This document shows, one piece after another, positions 7,116 to 16,154 of a stretch of DNA of 39,648 nt. The translations under genes and the position numbers were made by a program. The stretch covers positions 1 to 39,648 of the forward strand of contig JAFUAH010000002.1 of assembly GCA_017464345.1 (NCBI GenBank), written 5' to 3'. The DNA comes from Bacteroidaceae bacterium. Lineage in GTDB: Bacteria > Bacteroidota > Bacteroidia > Bacteroidales > Bacteroidaceae. The notes beneath the pieces were generated by a model, which had not been told where the DNA came from, searched no databases, and was given only the letters and a program-made list of their open reading frames with translations. Every line of letters begins with the position of its first letter. Within the stretch, counting starts at the first letter, position 1.

Positions 7116-8015
7116 TCACTCTACGAGCCCTTTTTCCCTCAGCCATTTATCATAGTGGGCACAAGCCTCCTGTGCCAGGGCCGAAGAAGAGGCATCCAGA
7201 GCGGAAAGTCCCTCCACAAGCCGGACATAGGCGGGCAACGAGGCCAACGACATTGCAAATGCCATGTCACCCTCCGTGAGTATCGGGTGACACGCGTTCA
7301 GGGCCATGGCCTGGTAACTTTTCTCCATATATGTCCCCATTGAGGCGAGATGATGGTTGTAGTATACTCCTTGCTCCTTCAGCATCACCTCCCGTAGGAC
7401 AGCGGCATATGACACCATAAACTGTCCCTGAAAGGCATACGCCAGATCGGCCGTAGCATAGAACTGGGCGAACCGCTTCCGATAGGCCTTCTTGATGCCA
7501 GCCATGGGCTGCACGGGAGTGGGCGCGGGAGCCAGTCCGGGATTAGCCGTCCAGAGTTCACGGAACATGATGAAACGGGAAATCGCACTAAAATATTGTA
7601 AAGTATAGTTGCCAGAGAAAATCGTGTCCATGTGCTCCACGAACGACTGGCCCTGCGGCGACCTCAGGCTGTCAGCCAGCTGCCGCAACTCCTCTGCTGC
7701 CACTACGGGCTCGAGCAACGGGCGCAATCCGAAAGACAGAAAGTCCCGGATGTAGGCCTCCTCCATATAGGCATCCAAGGTGTACTTGAGGGCTATGCCG
7801 CCTTTGCGCTCCTCCTTTGCCAGCACTTTGCGTGCCTGGTCCTCGGCCAAGATGGTCTTCGCCCTCAGCGAGGATGTGAGGGGACTGGCATCGTAGAGAG
7901 CACGCAACGTCTCGAGATAGGCATCGCCCTCCTGGGCGGACACGGTGGCAACCATGCACAGCGAGCAAAACAAAGTGAGCAGGGCACGAAGCCTCATCTT
8001 ATCGTAATGTTTCAT
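7116..8015 (-). CDS. Secreted protein of unknown function, downstream of the C10 protease
   Basis: I do not recognise the family. The start is placed at the Met beginning MKHYDKMRLRALLTLF (8015), because it gives a standard signal peptide ending at TVSAQ; an upstream ATG at 8039 would overlap the preceding stop and add eight residues, and MRLRALL six residues further in is another option. The mature part (about 275 residues) is alpha-helical in character, with segments such as DAYLETLRALYDASPLTSS, FVEHMDTIFSGNYTLQYF, AYRKRFAQFYATADLAYAF and a helical tail ending KWLREKGLVE. It follows the C10 protease by 16 nt or overlaps it, so the two are co-expressed. In some C10 loci the next gene encodes a protease inhibitor, but nothing here proves that role. 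Confidence 0.7.
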   Translation of the reverse strand: MKHYDKMRLRALLTLFCSLCMVATVSAQEGDAYLETLRALYDASPLTSSLRAKTILAEDQARKVLAKEERKGGIALKYTLDAYMEEAYIRDFLSFGLRPLLEPVVAAEELRQLADSLRSPQGQSFVEHMDTIFSGNYTLQYFSAISRFIMFRELWTANPGLAPAPTPVQPMAGIKKAYRKRFAQFYATADLAYAFQGQFMVSYAAVLREVMLKEQGVYYNHHLASMGTYMEKSYQAMALNACHPILTEGDMAFAMSLASLPAYVRLVEGLSALDASSSALAQEACAHYDKWLREKGLVE

Positions 8016-8031
8016 TCTGCACGCCCCCCTT

Positions 8032-10143
8032 TCATTCATATCCCTTGGCCTTGAACGCCGGTGAACAATGATCGTTGATTTTCCCCTGGAACTGTATCCC
8101 CTTGGGTATCCACAGCTCCACCAGTGAGGGCATATAGTCGAACGGTGTACTGCCCAGTTCCTTGGTCTTGGCGGGAATCTTCAGCACCTGTATCGACTGG
8201 CATCCCGAGAAAGCATAGTTGTCGATGCGCTTGGTGCCCTCTGGCAGTATGACCTCACAGAGCGAGGAGCAATTGGCAAACATGTACATGCCGACCGTGT
8301 TGGCCTGGAGATTGTAGTGCGCCCAATATTTATTGTCGTCCGTGCGCGTATAGAATACGCCGTCTTGCTTGGTTCCGATGAAGGCCTTAAAGGTACTCCA
8401 CTGCTTTTCGTCCATCGTATCAAAATCGAAGGTCTTCACGTCTGTGTAGATATGGCCCAACCCCGTACCAGAAAACTCTCCGGACGTCTGTGTCCTCCAA
8501 TACTTCCCCCTAGCCCGGGAGACCAAATACTCCCCTTTGTCCTTTACTATTTTTGCCTTTGCCAGATTCAGGCGGCGCAGTGCCCCCCAGGGATAGCGGA
8601 CAAGGGAGTGAGCATCAGTTCCGCCCGCCATCTGACGCAGCAGGCGCACGTCGTCGCTGCCGATGGGGCCAACGATGGAGAGCGAGGTCAGACCCTGCTG
8701 TTCCTCTTCGGAAAGCAACGTCCGCAGCGTATTGGGTTTGGCTAGTGTAACCTCCTTAGTCATCTCGCTGCGACGCGGTTCCATGCCGTAGGCGATGGCA
8801 TCGACCATCTGGGTTCCGCTGCCGCCCTTCCCTATAGCCATCTGATAATATCCATTGCCGTATCCATGCCAACCGAGGTTGTAGTGGAAGAATCCCTCGT
8901 CATAACCGTCACAGACGAAGGCATGGCGACCGCGGGCAACGATGCAGGGGCGACAGCTGTCCAACTCGCTACGCAGCAGCTGGCAGACCTCCGTGGCATC
9001 GACATCCATCATCTGCTCCACGGCCAGTCGCCCGGAATACCTCAAGTTGTTGCACATGAGATGCTTCATATAAGTCAGATTCACACTTACGCTGTTTAAC
9101 GTAATGTCGGGGTCGGTGCAGAGCGAGAGCACGCCCAATGTTTGCGACAGATCGCCTGCAGCCTCGACATCTTCCTTGGCATAACGATCGCGGTATTCGT
9201 CCCAATGGGGGGTGAACTTCATGAACTTATAATTGAAGAGTTGGGATACTTCCGGCGACACGTACACGTCCGATTCGCCCTGCTCTGGCCAGGCATAGTG
9301 CTTCATCACCATAGCCAAAGCCAAAGGCACACAGCCGATGAGGATGCGCTGCTTGCCGACACGGGGACTGCGGACATTATAGGGAGCATTCTGGCCCCAG
9401 GACAGACGCCCAAGCATGGGAGACACAGAGCCCGTGCTGACGGGCACGGTCTGGGCGACAGGAGCGGCGTGCTTTATGGAGTCTATCTGCCGACCGTACA
9501 CCGAGAGCAGTACCTGCTGCACCGAGGTATCGACATCGTACATTGCACTCTCCAGACTATAGGCCAGGATGGGCTGCCGAAGGGCATCCCACACATCGGC
9601 ACGGGCCATCACGGCAAAGCAACCCTGACGGTTGTCACTGAACACAAGCACGTGATCGTCCGTCAGTTGCGCTGCGAGTGCCAGCGAATCGGCATTGGCT
9701 CCCTTGCGGAGCAACCAGTCGTGGGCCGCCGTCAGTTCACGCCCATACACGGGATGGGGGCGGACATGCACACGCCGTGTGTCCGATACTACCGTCTTCC
9801 CCCCGACACCGACAGACATCGTAGGTAACTCCACGTCGCCGGTCTGCGACGTGAGATAGTCCACCGTGGCCGTCATAGTCGAATAGGGGTGTGAGAGTTG
9901 TTGGTCGTAACGCACATGTTGCACGGCAAAGCCTCCCCGGGTCTCAGGAACATAGCCTGCATCCCATTGGGTGGCAGAGAGCGTATACGTCACGGTGAAG
10001 GTTTCCCCCTGCGTCACCGTGTCGGGTGCTTGGATGGTGAAACTCTTTACTGGCTTTGCCACAGCTCGTGTCTGGGCGACGACTCTAATGCTGCACATCA
10101 GCAGGAGAGTGGTAAGAAACAGAGTCATTTTTCTCTTGGTCAT
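8032..10143 (-). CDS. Secreted C10-family (streptopain-like) cysteine protease with BatD-like N-terminus and LRR_5 tail
   Basis: Signal peptide at 1-24 (TLFLTTLLLMCSIRVVAQ). Residues about 35-130 form a beta-rich domain (FTIQAPDTVTQGETFTVTYTL) resembling the first domain of BatD-type proteins. A propeptide-like segment follows (about 160-205, DNRQGCFAVMARADVW and PILAYS). The peptidase core has C271 in GCVPLALAMVMKHY, H407 in GRHAFVCDGYDE, N422 and W425 in FHYNLGWHGYGNGYY, the expected C10 catalytic set. The last 90 residues contain BspA-type LRR_5 repeats (EVILPEGTKRIDNYAFSGC and a second copy). No type IX sorting domain is seen, so export may stop at the periplasm or outer membrane. Relatives include streptopain and interpain, which degrade host proteins. 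The promoter is about 300 nt upstream at 10446-10476. Confidence 0.88.
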   Translation of the reverse strand: MTKRKMTLFLTTLLLMCSIRVVAQTRAVAKPVKSFTIQAPDTVTQGETFTVTYTLSATQWDAGYVPETRGGFAVQHVRYDQQLSHPYSTMTATVDYLTSQTGDVELPTMSVGVGGKTVVSDTRRVHVRPHPVYGRELTAAHDWLLRKGANADSLALAAQLTDDHVLVFSDNRQGCFAVMARADVWDALRQPILAYSLESAMYDVDTSVQQVLLSVYGRQIDSIKHAAPVAQTVPVSTGSVSPMLGRLSWGQNAPYNVRSPRVGKQRILIGCVPLALAMVMKHYAWPEQGESDVYVSPEVSQLFNYKFMKFTPHWDEYRDRYAKEDVEAAGDLSQTLGVLSLCTDPDITLNSVSVNLTYMKHLMCNNLRYSGRLAVEQMMDVDATEVCQLLRSELDSCRPCIVARGRHAFVCDGYDEGFFHYNLGWHGYGNGYYQMAIGKGGSGTQMVDAIAYGMEPRRSEMTKEVTLAKPNTLRTLLSEEEQQGLTSLSIVGPIGSDDVRLLRQMAGGTDAHSLVRYPWGALRRLNLAKAKIVKDKGEYLVSRARGKYWRTQTSGEFSGTGLGHIYTDVKTFDFDTMDEKQWSTFKAFIGTKQDGVFYTRTDDNKYWAHYNLQANTVGMYMFANCSSLCEVILPEGTKRIDNYAFSGCQSIQVLKIPAKTKELGSTPFDYMPSLVELWIPKGIQFQGKINDHCSPAFKAKGYE

Positions 10144-10443
10144 GTTTTTTTATTTTAAGGATTGGTAATGTTATACATCGTCCTCATACTCAACCTCTGT
10201 TCTGCTGCCATCCCGTACCCTGTACACCGACATATACACAAAAAGCGCAGACATCATCCACATCTCCAGTCAGGCTTAGCACGGCCTCCAATCTGCCATG
10301 GATTCGGTCTACGCTACACGCACTTGTCCATGCAGATTGGGTGATATGCTCTGTTTTCTCTTGGTGAGGTGCTAATTCGACTGGAGAATTTCGAGTACAT
10401 CCTTCGTACTAATATATGGACATCCTTCCGCCGAAGTATGCGT
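10144..10443 (-). other. 300-nt leader region upstream of the C10 protease
   Basis: The stretch between the palindromic promoter and the protease start holds no convincing ORF and no riboswitch I recognise. It contains a small dyad (AATTC and GAATT arms near 10375-10393) and two related short sequences, ACATCCTTCGTAC (10397-10409) and ACATCCTTCCGCC (10420-10432). If the promoter at 10446 is used, this is an unusually long 5' untranslated region. Confidence 0.45.
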
Positions 10444-10498
10444 TGCAAAGATACAAAATATCCGCGTAATGGCCAACGCCATACGCGGATATTTTGCA
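10444..10498. repeat. 55-bp palindromic promoter element, copy 2
   Basis: Same element as at 6981-7035 with one base change in the loop (T for C at 10470). Arms at 10454-10468 and 10482-10496 pair perfectly over 15 bp. Orientation relative to the downstream minus-strand gene is the same as in copy 1. Confidence 0.8.
10446..10476 (-). promoter_or_regulatory. Promoter upstream of the C10 protease, inside the palindrome
   Basis: TTGG, 19 nt, TATCTTTG (10453-10446) on the minus strand, as in copy 1. It would give a leader of nearly 300 nt before the protease ATG. Confidence 0.6.
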
Positions 10499-10592
10499 AG
10501 TAGATCGGCAGAGGAGAGATTCAGAGCCGTTCCAATGCCCTATTCGGTGTAAACATTTTTCGCGTCCCCAGATCCGCTCCCAGGTTATCGTC

Positions 10593-10669
10593 AAAAAGAG
10601 GTTATGAGACCCTTGCCCCTAAGGTTGCATAACCCCTGAAAGGCCTCTTTTTATCGAGCTTCAGGGGCT
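10593..10669 (-). terminator. Terminator region of the FAH-porU-porV-ispF operon with two competing hairpins
   Basis: Arms AAAAAGAGG (10593-10601) and CCTCTTTTT (10644-10652) enclose an inner stem GGTTATG/CATAACC (10600-10606 and 10627-10633). On the minus strand this ends in CTCTTTTT, a plausible intrinsic terminator. A second hairpin pairs about 10631-10640 with 10660-10669 (AACCCCTGAA against TTCAGGGGCT, one G-T). It shares bases with the first, so the two cannot form together. The stop codon of ispF is about 40 nt before. Confidence 0.6.
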
Positions 10670-10707
10670 ATTAAGTTTTTGTAAACAAATTTCAAGAATT
10701 ACAAGCG

Positions 10708-11196
10708 TTAGGTCTCGGATTGTTCTATCAGAGCCACGGCGTAGGTCGAGATGCCCTCTTCACGACCTGTGAAGCCGAGCCATTCAGTGGTGGTGGCCTT
10801 GATGGATATGTCATCGACGGGAATCCGCATGACCTCGGCCAGACACTGCTGCATCCGGGGGATGTGGGGATTCAGTTTGGGGCGCTGGGCACAAATGGTG
10901 GCATCGATGTTGCCCACACGGTAGCCTTTCGTGGCAATGAGTTCAACGGTCTTTCGCAGGAGTATCTTGCTGTCGATGTTGTGGAACTCGCCCCTCGTGT
11001 CAGGGAAGTGGTAGCCAATGTCGCGCATGTTGGCGGCTCCGAGCAGAGCATCGCAGATGGCATGTATCAGCACGTCGGCATCCGAGTGGCCCAGCAGACC
11101 GAAAGTGTGCTCCACCTGAATGCCTCCCAGCCAAAGGTTGCGACCGGACACCAACTGGTGCACGTCATAGCCCATGCCCACTCTCACTCTGTTCAT
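10708..11196 (-). CDS. ispF: 2-C-methyl-D-erythritol 2,4-cyclodiphosphate synthase
   Basis: Fifth enzyme of the non-mevalonate isoprenoid pathway; it cyclises CDP-methylerythritol 2-phosphate to MEcPP with release of CMP in the cytosol. The metal ligands D11 and H13 (GYDVHQL) and H45 (LIHA) are present, as are LLGHSDADV, AANMRDIGYHFPDT, and KATTTEWLGFTGREEGI near the end. The length of 162 matches the family. The start overlaps the porV stop as ATGA, so an essential housekeeping gene is translationally coupled to a secretion gene. Confidence 0.97.
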   Translation of the reverse strand: MNRVRVGMGYDVHQLVSGRNLWLGGIQVEHTFGLLGHSDADVLIHAICDALLGAANMRDIGYHFPDTRGEFHNIDSKILLRKTVELIATKGYRVGNIDATICAQRPKLNPHIPRMQQCLAEVMRIPVDDISIKATTTEWLGFTGREEGISTYAVALIEQSET

Positions 11197-12374
11197 CTGC
11201 GTTTCTTTTTGCCAAAGAGGTCTTTCATGCCATCGAGATCGAACGAGAGCGAGAAACGCATCGTCTGGTCCAGGGGGTTGGTCTGCGCTGTAGAGAAGAC
11301 GTAAGCAGCATCGATGGCAAAGACACTCATCTTGAAGCCGGCACCAGCAGTCACATACTTACGGTTACCTTTGTTCTCGTGCTCGTGGTGATAACCGGCA
11401 CGCACCATAAAACGGTCGTTATAGTTGTACTCCAGACCCAGGCTCCACTGGATTTCCTGCATCTCCTCCTTGAAGCCGTTGGGAGCATCGTGCAGGCTCT
11501 TGAAGATACCCGAAATGGGGGACAGGTCGTAATACTCACGCTGAAGGCGATCGGTGTAGTCTTCGTCGGCTTCACCATCCAACTGCTTGGGATAAGTGGG
11601 CACAAGTAACTTGTTGGCATCAGCGGCCACACTGAGCCGGTTGTACTGATTGAAGGGGATAGTCATGTTACAGCCCAAACGGAAGTTGGTGGGGATGAAC
11701 TCCGAATTGTCATCGCCGCCATACGATATCTTAGAGCCAATATTGTTTATGTTCAGCCCCCAGGCGAAAGAGCACTCACGGTTGCCCATCATGAAGTAGC
11801 CGTTGCGGTACATGGCAATGTCGGCAGCAAAGGCTTTGCCAGCCTTGCTCTCTGCGGTGTAGTCATAAGTGATGTCAGAATAGATGAAACGCATGGCCAC
11901 GGCCATGGAGAATTTCTCACTGAGCATACGGCTGTAGGCCACATCAGCAGCCAGTTCATAGGGATTGATGGTCATGGCATCGTCACTCTGGTCAAGCATT
12001 ACCTCACCCAGGGAGAAGAAGCGCAGGCTAGCACTGAGGGCACTATAGTCACCTATGCGATAGAAGCCTGCGAGGTTAGCCAGATTGATGTCGTTCACCA
12101 ACTTACGCAACCATGGCGTGTACGAAGCACTGACACCGGCACGTGCTACATTGAAGGGATACTTGGCCGGATTCCAGTACTGAGAGTTTGCATCGGCCTC
12201 CGTGGCCACACCCAAGTCGCCCATGGAGCCGCCACGGGCATCGGGGGCTATGGCCAACGAAGTGACACTGTAGTTCACGGGATTGAACATGTTCTTCTTG
12301 TCCTGCGCCTTCAGCGTGGCGACACACGTCAGGAGCAACAACAAGCATATTCGATGATAATTATTCGTCCACAT
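11193..12374 (-). CDS. porV: Type IX secretion outer-membrane shuttle protein PorV (LptO)
   Basis: FadL-fold outer-membrane beta-barrel that receives type IX cargo from the translocon and hands it to the PorU sortase. The start at ATG 12374 (MWTNNYHRICLLLLLTC) is preferred over an upstream in-frame GTG at 12395; it gives a standard signal peptide ending LKAQ. The mature N-terminus VNYSVTSLAIAPDARGGSMGDLGVAT, followed by EADANSQYWNPAKY, is characteristic of PorV. Later segments include NPYELAADVAYSRMLSEKFS and barrel strands to the C-terminus (MRFSLSFDLDG) with a basic tail KKKRR. It directly follows porU and overlaps ispF. Confidence 0.93.
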   Translation of the reverse strand: MWTNNYHRICLLLLLTCVATLKAQDKKNMFNPVNYSVTSLAIAPDARGGSMGDLGVATEADANSQYWNPAKYPFNVARAGVSASYTPWLRKLVNDINLANLAGFYRIGDYSALSASLRFFSLGEVMLDQSDDAMTINPYELAADVAYSRMLSEKFSMAVAMRFIYSDITYDYTAESKAGKAFAADIAMYRNGYFMMGNRECSFAWGLNINNIGSKISYGGDDNSEFIPTNFRLGCNMTIPFNQYNRLSVAADANKLLVPTYPKQLDGEADEDYTDRLQREYYDLSPISGIFKSLHDAPNGFKEEMQEIQWSLGLEYNYNDRFMVRAGYHHEHENKGNRKYVTAGAGFKMSVFAIDAAYVFSTAQTNPLDQTMRFSLSFDLDGMKDLFGKKKRR

Positions 12375-12398
12375 ACAATTATAAAACGTCGGCACAGG

Positions 12399-15300
12399 CT
12401 AATTATTGCCATGAACAATAATTTTTTGTGCCTCGGACACCTTTTTACTGGTGCCACTTCGCATCGTGACGCGATAGAGATAGATACCAGCGCCCAGACG
12501 TCCGCCCCCACTCATGGTCAGATTCCAAGGCAAAACATAGATGCCCGTGGCTGTATTGACGACGCACGAATGGGACCACATGCGCTGGCCTGCAAAGTCA
12601 AAGACCTCCAGCAGCAAGTCGCAATCAGTGCCCGGCAAACTATAGTTTATCAGGAAATTGGTACCTGAAACGGCTGGATTCTGCGTAGCGGAGATGCCCA
12701 GCAGCGTGGGATTGAGGTCTGCATCGACCACAAAGTCCAGCGTGGCGGAGTTGGTATTGTTCAGCACATCCCAAGCACGGAACTTCAGCCGATGGGGCCC
12801 CTCTGGTAGTTCGGGGATGGAGTAGCCTACGGCTCCCTGGGTAAAATCGCCGAACTCGCTGGTATAGTAGTCATTGAGCACGTAGGTCGTATTGACATTG
12901 TCATCGATGGTCAGCAGGAGGTCATGGCCTAGGCCCGAACCGCTGTAGTTGATGCCACTCTCATCCTTCAGGAGAGCCACAAAGAAGGGTGTGGAATTCA
13001 CCGTGCCACCGTTCTCGAAGTCTTCGGTGTTCAGATAGGCATATATCTGTGGCCCCTCCTCGTCACTGTCGACCGTGGAGGTTATGTCGCCCACCGTGAA
13101 GCTCTCGTTATAGCCATTGGCCTCCATCGTGTGTTCGTTGTTCACAGCATAGAAGACTGCCCGTCCAGCCTCATTGCTGTAGTTGATATCAAGAGGCACG
13201 ACAAAGTCCAGGGAGAAACGACCGTCGGCTACAGAGTCTTGCCCGTTGAACAGGACATTATTGCGACTGGTAAAAGTGAAGGGCCCCTTCTTGGCATCGG
13301 CATTGTTCTTGCAAACTACGGTCTCCAGATTGTCATACACACGGGCCGTGAGAATGCCAGAAAAGGATCTCAGGCTATCGCCGTCGGCACCGACGATGTG
13401 CCCACTCATGTGGACACGCTGACCGGCCTGCAGTTGCATGTCGGCAGCCGAATCCACGGCCACGCCGTTGATGCTGTCCAAGACTACACGGTTGAGGGGG
13501 GCACCAAAGGTCAGGGCGGGGTCACCCAAGAGTGCATAGTGGAGTTTATTCTCGCGGTGCGAGGTCTCCAGCTTGCCGTCTATTAGATAATTCTTAGCCA
13601 GACGAATGGCATCCCCCACCCTATAGCGCCGGCCTAAGCTGTCAGTGGCCAACAGATAGTGCATGAACCAGCGGTTCATCTGTAGGTTACGGTCAGCATA
13701 GACCGTCCGCGCCGTGCCGTAGAAGGCCACAGCCGCACCACCCTCGTTCAGCATGGCAGTCTCACCGATATTATCATTCAGCCCGTCGAAGGGAGTCACA
13801 TCACACGCCGCCGTTATCCACAACGGGAGCCGGGAGCCCTTGTATCGGGCAAAGTCCGACAACTTCAGCACTTGTTCATGGGACAGACAGTAGTAAGCCC
13901 CGTGGCCCGTATAGTTGATAGCCAGGGCCCCCTCGTCCATCTGTTCCTGTATCAACTGTGTCACAGCGGGATAGGTGTTACCACTAAGGGTGCTCACCCG
14001 GGTATATGCATCCCACATCACCTTGCGCACCTCCATCTCTGGATTGTCCCGAATGATGCGCTCGGCCACGTCGTCGGCCATCTCCAGATGCTCGTTGTTG
14101 TCACCATCGTCGCCCATCACGCTAATGATGTTCTTCCAACTGCCAGCATAGGCATTGCTGAGGTGGTTGATGGTCTTGTCCACAACGACCTTAGCCTCGG
14201 CTGCTGATATTACGGGGAAGCGACCGACACCGATGTCCACCTTGTCGTCGGTCAGCCGGGCGCCTTCGCCGTCGTCCAGCAGACCGAAGTAGTCTTCCAT
14301 CACATAAGACTGCGTATCGCTGAAACTGTTTTCACTTTGGAAGCAGAGCAGATAGTTGTCGGGATTGTTCTTGCGCCAGGCGGTGGAAAGCATTCGGTTG
14401 TCCCATGCACAGTCGCCAAAGAGCAGGAGGTAACGAGGCAGATTGCCCTCGTCCTCGGCACGGTCATAGAGCATCTTCATCAGCCGGCGGTAGGCCGTGG
14501 CATCGGGAGTACCGCTGGAGAACTCATTGTATACCTGGTCGGCACGCACTACGACTACACGCAGTCCGTCATACTCTCGATGGGCTTCGGCCAAGCGCTC
14601 GGCCTGTTCCGCCAGGACATTACTGGTGGGGACGATTATGACCATGTCCAGACTGTCCAGACGGTGTAGGTTCTGATTCTCTATCTCACCAACCACCGTG
14701 GGCTGGGGAAAACTGAATGTGGGGTCAAAAGCTACATAGCGACGCGAGGCATCCTCCACAATCGCCCGATAGACATCACCGTCCTGAGTGCCCTGCACGA
14801 GACAGGCGGCACGTCCAGGTTCGCCTATGCACATCAGTTGCAAGCCCGAGCCCGTGATATTGAACTGTGAAGGCCCCGAAGTGTTCTGAGAGAAGGCAAC
14901 ATAGCCGTCGTGAGGCTTCAGTTGCCGGGCATAGTGCAGAGCCAGATAGTCAAGACGAGCAGGATTTCCGACCGTACTGGTCAGTTTGACAGTCCATTCG
15001 CTGCCGTTGCTCATGCTGCTGACATCCGACGTACGCACCGCCTGTGTGGCATAGATGTAGCTGCTCAGTTTGCTCATCGTCATCAATTCCAGTTCGTTTC
15101 CATTGACTTGCGGGGACAGTTGGGTTGCCGTACTTGCCGATGCAGTAAAGGCGATGGTCAGCAGTTCCTGGCCCATACTGTTCACTGTGGAGAGCCGATA
15201 GGTGTGCGTATTGCTGGTAGCATAATCGACGTTCTCATACAGATGGCGCCCACCATGGAACCATGCATATTCGTCCTTCTCGTATAGCACATGGTCGGTA

Positions 15301-16154
15301 AAACTGTCGTAGCCGCCAGTAAGATTAGTAGAGCCGTCCACCGTCTCTATTTGGCTGGGAGTGTCAGCTTCGGTCAGAAAATAATAGGCCTTAGTGGCGT
15401 ATGGATTGAAGACCCGTGTATTGCCGTTCCAGTAAACGAGCCCGTTGCCCCAGAAGAGCCACGTGTCGGGGTCGGCTTTATAGAGGGGAACTTCCTGCAA
15501 GTCGTCGTACTCGTTGTCAGGGTCTATGACCTCTGGCAACCGATAGCCACCATAACCATACAGGCGGACGTTGTCAGGATTTGAGAAGCCCATCTTCGAC
15601 AGGGCCGAACGCGTCAGCCGGTACATGCCGTCCTGCGTAATGCAAATCTTCACCCACCTGCCCTGAGCCAGTACGCTATTGTGCACATAGCGTTCGGCTG
15701 GCAGCACTGCCCGTGCCACCTTTCGAGCCTTGGGCGTAGAGGTGATGACGATACTGGCATTTAGCAGTTTCTGATACTTGCCATTCCGCCTTACAAGTGG
15801 AACAAAGGCAATGTCCAACATACCCTGCTTCCGACTGACAGAGAGCGAAGCCGAAACATTAAGTTCCTCGCCGATGAGCGGTACACCTGCTTGCCCTGAT
15901 GCAGAAAGGATGTGTTCCAGTCGGCGCACTTCCTCTGTTGTCAGAGGGGCCCACTCTGGATATTCCACCGATACACAGTAGTCAAACAGACGATAGTCTG
16001 TCTCCAGCGGTACGACCTCGGTATAAACTGGCAGCACACTATCAATGTGCAACTCTCCCCAGTCCAGTGTGGTAATGTGCTGTGCCGCAGCCCGATGAGC
16101 ACCCGCCCATAGGGGTAACAGTAGCATGAGCAATATGTAGAATCGTCTTTTCAT
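12399..16154 (-). CDS. porU: Type IX secretion sortase PorU (C25 family)
   Basis: Cell-surface gingipain-like cysteine peptidase that cleaves the C-terminal sorting domain of type IX cargo and attaches the cargo to A-LPS. Signal peptide at 1-24 (LLMLLLPLWAGAHRAAAQ). The C25 catalytic dyad is visible as H751 in INYTGHGAYYC and C784 in ITAACDVTPFDG. Upstream, VDIGVGRFPVISAAEA is typical of the family. The C-terminal end (RLGAGIYLYRVTMRSG) resembles a type IX sorting domain, which PorU itself carries. The length of 1251 is usual. The start overlaps the FAH gene stop (ATGA). Clustering with porV is common in Bacteroidetes. Confidence 0.95.
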   Translation of the reverse strand: MKRRFYILLMLLLPLWAGAHRAAAQHITTLDWGELHIDSVLPVYTEVVPLETDYRLFDYCVSVEYPEWAPLTTEEVRRLEHILSASGQAGVPLIGEELNVSASLSVSRKQGMLDIAFVPLVRRNGKYQKLLNASIVITSTPKARKVARAVLPAERYVHNSVLAQGRWVKICITQDGMYRLTRSALSKMGFSNPDNVRLYGYGGYRLPEVIDPDNEYDDLQEVPLYKADPDTWLFWGNGLVYWNGNTRVFNPYATKAYYFLTEADTPSQIETVDGSTNLTGGYDSFTDHVLYEKDEYAWFHGGRHLYENVDYATSNTHTYRLSTVNSMGQELLTIAFTASASTATQLSPQVNGNELELMTMSKLSSYIYATQAVRTSDVSSMSNGSEWTVKLTSTVGNPARLDYLALHYARQLKPHDGYVAFSQNTSGPSQFNITGSGLQLMCIGEPGRAACLVQGTQDGDVYRAIVEDASRRYVAFDPTFSFPQPTVVGEIENQNLHRLDSLDMVIIVPTSNVLAEQAERLAEAHREYDGLRVVVVRADQVYNEFSSGTPDATAYRRLMKMLYDRAEDEGNLPRYLLLFGDCAWDNRMLSTAWRKNNPDNYLLCFQSENSFSDTQSYVMEDYFGLLDDGEGARLTDDKVDIGVGRFPVISAAEAKVVVDKTINHLSNAYAGSWKNIISVMGDDGDNNEHLEMADDVAERIIRDNPEMEVRKVMWDAYTRVSTLSGNTYPAVTQLIQEQMDEGALAINYTGHGAYYCLSHEQVLKLSDFARYKGSRLPLWITAACDVTPFDGLNDNIGETAMLNEGGAAVAFYGTARTVYADRNLQMNRWFMHYLLATDSLGRRYRVGDAIRLAKNYLIDGKLETSHRENKLHYALLGDPALTFGAPLNRVVLDSINGVAVDSAADMQLQAGQRVHMSGHIVGADGDSLRSFSGILTARVYDNLETVVCKNNADAKKGPFTFTSRNNVLFNGQDSVADGRFSLDFVVPLDINYSNEAGRAVFYAVNNEHTMEANGYNESFTVGDITSTVDSDEEGPQIYAYLNTEDFENGGTVNSTPFFVALLKDESGINYSGSGLGHDLLLTIDDNVNTTYVLNDYYTSEFGDFTQGAVGYSIPELPEGPHRLKFRAWDVLNNTNSATLDFVVDADLNPTLLGISATQNPAVSGTNFLINYSLPGTDCDLLLEVFDFAGQRMWSHSCVVNTATGIYVLPWNLTMSGGGRLGAGIYLYRVTMRSGTSKKVSEAQKIIVHGNN

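Noticed and set aside
10162-10344. 60-residue plus-strand open frame in the gap upstream of the C10 protease
   Set aside because: No promoter or ribosome site, odd His/Pro-rich sequence, and it overlaps the likely leader of the minus-strand gene.
12375-12395. GTG start of PorV seven codons upstream
   Set aside because: The ATG at 12374 gives a normal signal peptide; the GTG would add an unusual leader, although it lies close to the porU stop and cannot be excluded fully.
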